5,689 nt of DNA from assembly GCA_017503305.1 (NCBI GenBank), contig JAFVTJ010000042.1, positions 1 to 5,689 of the forward strand, read 5' to 3'. This document shows positions 5,601 through 5,689 of the stretch, piece after piece. Below the pieces are notes generated by a model, which had not been told where the DNA came from, ran no database searches, and was given only the letters and a program-made list of their open reading frames with translations. The DNA comes from Clostridia bacterium. Lineage in GTDB: Bacteria; Bacillota_A; Clostridia; Oscillospirales; Acutalibacteraceae. The translations under genes were made by a program, and so were the position numbers. The first letter of the stretch is position 1, and the number at the start of each line of letters is the position of its first letter.

Positions 5601-5689
5601 ATGAAAACCAAATGCAACATTTTGGCATTTTTAGTAATAGGTATTTTAGGGACATTAGGGCACTTTGTTTACGATTGGTCGGGGCAAGC
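5601..5689 (+). CDS. Membrane protein, probably DUF6512 family, N-terminal part (runs off right edge)
   Basis: Only 29 codons are present, starting MKTKCNILAFLVIGILGTLG and continuing HFVYDWSGQ. One hydrophobic helix covers about residues 6-20. The H-F-V-Y-D-W-S-G block directly after the first helix resembles the start of DUF6512 proteins, small multi-pass membrane proteins of unknown function found in Clostridia. The start is supported by GGGTGAT (5591-5597), 3 nt before the ATG, in line with the GGTGAT-type sites of its neighbours. The frame is open to the window edge. That this is a gene is likely; the family call rests on one short motif. It lies downstream of the lipoprotein terminator, so it is probably a separate transcript. 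Confidence 0.6.
   Translation, partial: MKTKCNILAFLVIGILGTLGHFVYDWSGQ

Noticed and set aside
1..5689. Mobile elements, CRISPR arrays, tRNA or rRNA genes, toxin-antitoxin or defence genes
   Set aside because: I looked on both strands and saw no transposase motifs, direct repeat arrays, cloverleaf-like sequences or such gene families; the window is almost fully explained by the genes listed.

Overview
The window comes from an AT-rich, low-GC Gram-positive genome, most likely a Clostridia member. The evidence is the set of gene families (NusB/XseA pair, TtcA-like PP-loop enzyme, NhaC-family antiporter, UvrC, a Gram-positive-style lipoprotein and a probable DUF6512 membrane protein), the GGAGGTGAT-type ribosome binding sites, and near-consensus sigma-A promoters. 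I cannot name the genus.

Layout: five genes lie on the minus strand, reading from right to left. They are uvrC (excinuclease subunit C), an NhaC-family Na+/H+ antiporter, a TtcA-like tRNA thiolation enzyme, nusB, and the 5' end of xseA, which runs off the left edge. On the right, two genes read on the plus strand: a small lipoprotein with an Ada-like metal-binding C-terminal domain, and the first 29 codons of a probable DUF6512 membrane protein that runs off the right edge.

Transcription: uvrC, nhaC, ttcA, nusB and the lipoprotein gene each have a readable sigma-A-like promoter, always with a 17-bp spacer and a short leader, so most are probably separate units. nusB and xseA are 1 nt apart and form one operon. 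Two intergenic regions are very compact, because the hairpin behind one gene overlaps the promoter of the next (nhaC/ttcA and ttcA/nusB). The uvrC and lipoprotein promoters diverge and their -35 hexamers overlap. No stretch over 300 bases lacks a gene.

Functionally this is a mixed housekeeping region: nucleotide excision repair (uvrC), DNA end processing (xseA), rRNA antitermination (nusB), tRNA modification (ttcA-like) and ion homeostasis (nhaC). I found no mobile element, CRISPR array, tRNA, rRNA or defence system, and no sign of a new multi-gene system. The items most worth a second look are the hairpin/promoter overlaps, the overlapping divergent promoters, and the lipoprotein's histidine in place of an Ada zinc-site cysteine.
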